Source of the DNA: Candidatus Altimarinota bacterium
Lineage (GTDB): Bacteria > Patescibacteriota > Gracilibacteria > BD1-5 > UBA2023
DNA length: 64,000 nt
Direction of reading: 5' to 3'
NCBI GenBank assembly: GCA_023260135.1
Contig: JALQWG010000007.1
Span: 1-64,000, forward strand
Shown here: one piece after another, positions 62,655 to 64,000 of the stretch
How positions within the stretch are numbered: position 1 is the first letter of the stretch
Layout: every line of letters starts with the position of its first letter
Position numbers and translations under genes: made by a program
Notes under the pieces: generated by a model
The model's input: the letters and a program-made list of their open reading frames with translations, nothing else
Databases searched by the model: none
What the model was told of the DNA's origin: nothing

Positions 62655-63422
62655 ATGGCACGCACATCCCTTCGTTATGATCGCAGAGAGTTTGAAGCGA
62701 AAGTGAGTGAACTCCTCACCTCGCTCCAGATTCTCCCGAAAAATATTGATCTCTACATCCTCGCCTGCATCCACCGCAGTGTCCTCAATGAAGCTGCGCA
62801 AGGCTATACAGAATCCAACGAACGTCTCGAATATCTCGGTGACGCAGTTCTCGAGCTCGTTATTACGGAAGCACTTTTTCATGAATTCTCGAATAAGCCA
62901 GAATGAGAACTCACAGATATCCGCTCTGCACTCGTACGTGGGCGCAATCTTGCTGAGATAGCACTGAGACTGAACTTCTCCTCTGCAGTACAGCTATCAC
63001 GTTGAGAGTCTATTGCTGGAGGCAATGAGAATCCTTATATTCTCGCCAATACATTTGAGGCTATTACTGGTGCCCTCTATCTCGATCAGGGATTCGAAGT
63101 TGCGAAAAAGTTTCTCCTCACACATGTCTATTCGACACTTCCACACATTCTCGAGAAGTGACTTTTTGTGGATCCCAAGTCGTTCCTGCAGGAATTCACA
63201 CAGGCTATCTGGGGTATCACGCCACTCTATCAGGTTATGGAGGAAGTGGGACAAGACCATAACAAGGTCTACATTGTCGCTGCTATTCTCGATGATATCA
63301 TTCTCGGAACTGGTAAGGGTTCGTCCAAGAAAAAAGCCGAACAGGATGCAGCAGAGAATGCTGTGTCTGTCCGGACTGAGTGGGAGGGGAAGATACGACT
63401 TGCGAGGAAGGTAGGAGCCTAA
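62655..63422 (+). CDS. rnc: Ribonuclease III
   Basis: 255 residues: RNase III core with NERLEYLGDAVLELV and NTFEAITGALYLDQG (catalytic Glu/Asp) and a C-terminal double-strand RNA-binding domain (GKGSSKKKAEQDAAENAV). Three TGA glycines. Processes rRNA precursors. Ends one base before the convergent gene. Confidence 0.95.
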
Positions 63423-64000
63423 TTAAAATACCTTAAAGTACGCACTCCGAAACGAGAGACGATATTCGATAAAATTCTCCTTGAACTCGGTGTATCCTTT
63501 TTGATCACCAGGACCATTACGGTTGCGGAGTTGGTCGAAGGTGATGTATTTGATTCACTTCTCGAGAGACTCTCGGAACCAGGTATCGATGAGGGCTGTG
63601 CCACCTTGGATATCGTATGCATCCTTGCCTGTAAAAGCCACGAAATGCACAGAGTGATTCCCAAGATAGTCGAGACAGGCGAGCCCTGCGACAGCTTTAC
63701 CATCACGATAGACACACCATTGGCGGACTTTGCTCGGGTCATGTTTTGAGATACGCTTGTAGTTGGAGATATAGTCACTCTTGAACCAGTGTTTTACTTT
63801 TGTTGCACGAAATGCTTCGACAAACGTCTCAGGGTCGACAGCTCGTACTTCTGCTCATGATTTTTCGAATTTTTTTATAGCTCTGCGTGAACGTTCATTC
63901 CATTTTTTTCTATAATCTGTATCGAGAATATTTACACTCGTCTCCTGGAAGTGATCCGTGAGCCAGAGTCGTCTCCATCATGCTGGTATATCTGTCCGAG
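63423..64000 (-). CDS. FemAB/GNAT-like acyltransferase, partial
   Basis: The last 192 codons of a gene that runs off the window. It resembles the FemAB/GNAT-fold family that adds amino acids to peptidoglycan (WNERSRRAIKKFEKSGAEV; VYRDGKAVAGLACLDYLGN; YDIQGGTALIDTWFRESLEKG). Substrate unknown. Several TGA glycines. Confidence 0.7.

Noticed and set aside
97-63422. In-frame TGA as selenocysteine, frameshift error or gene decay
   Set aside because: TGA falls on invariant glycines in many housekeeping genes, there is no SECIS-type context, all stops are TAA/TAG, and a UCA-anticodon tRNA with glycine identity is present.
1-64000. CRISPR arrays, rRNA genes, IS elements or prophage
   Set aside because: No regularly spaced direct repeats, rRNA-like segments or transposase/phage motifs were seen.

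Overview
The window reads as a chromosomal piece of a Candidate Phyla Radiation bacterium of the Gracilibacteria/Absconditabacteria (BD1-5/SR1) type that translates UGA as glycine (genetic code 25). Many genes are continuous only if in-frame TGA is sense, and TGA falls on invariant glycines: codon 2 of uL2 and uS3, KKGP of uS19, the TM5 region of SecY, and motifs of Elp3, MnmA, ProS and RNase III. All native genes end in TAA or TAG. A tRNA gene with a UCA anticodon and glycine-type acceptor end lies at 8894-8972. All CDS coordinates below run across in-frame TGA.

Layout. 97-3112 (minus) is a copper-handling operon: promoter/operator, a 26-residue metallothionein-like peptide, a CsoR-type regulator, two small envelope proteins, and a multicopper oxidase with its own Cys-rich cytoplasmic tail. 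3162-11572 holds typA, ssb, the tRNA-Gly(UCA), a Nudix-like protein, elp3 and several unknowns. 11701-13443 holds two genes that look imported from a standard-code donor. 13664-19508 holds a CYTH protein, a possible attenuator ahead of proS, a SanA-like protein, mnmA, an ABC ATPase and a Fur/PerR regulator. 19522-24896 holds dps, a ThDP enzyme plus aldehyde dehydrogenase pair, and ahpC; dps and ahpC share one operator-promoter design next to the Fur-family gene. 24942-42195 is envelope-rich: MgtC-like protein, a 1337-residue surface protein, PilT, MtaB, secreted cysteine peptidases (one broken), an O-antigen-ligase-like protein, lipoproteins and a FecR-like protein.

42204-63422 is the ribosomal superoperon: uL3 to uL15, a lipoprotein, secY, a DnaQ-like exonuclease, a DEAD helicase, infA, bL36, uS13, uS11, uS4, rpoA, bL17, uL13, uS9, uS12, uS7, bL27, a Cys-less bL32-like protein, nusB and rnc. 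uL30 is absent, as is usual in CPR bacteria. uS10, adk and map are not where they usually sit. The window ends in a partial FemAB/GNAT-like gene.

Themes: (1) code 25 and the tRNA that implements it; (2) secreted genes with Shine-Dalgarno sites and no internal UGA, two of which carry what look like fossil UGA stops now read through as Gly; (3) palindromic repeats translated in frame inside mnmA and a ligase gene; (4) sigma70-like promoters nearly all with 16-bp spacers, with a CCGCGAG-like discriminator at translation genes; (5) native genes start after U/C-rich leaders without Shine-Dalgarno motifs.
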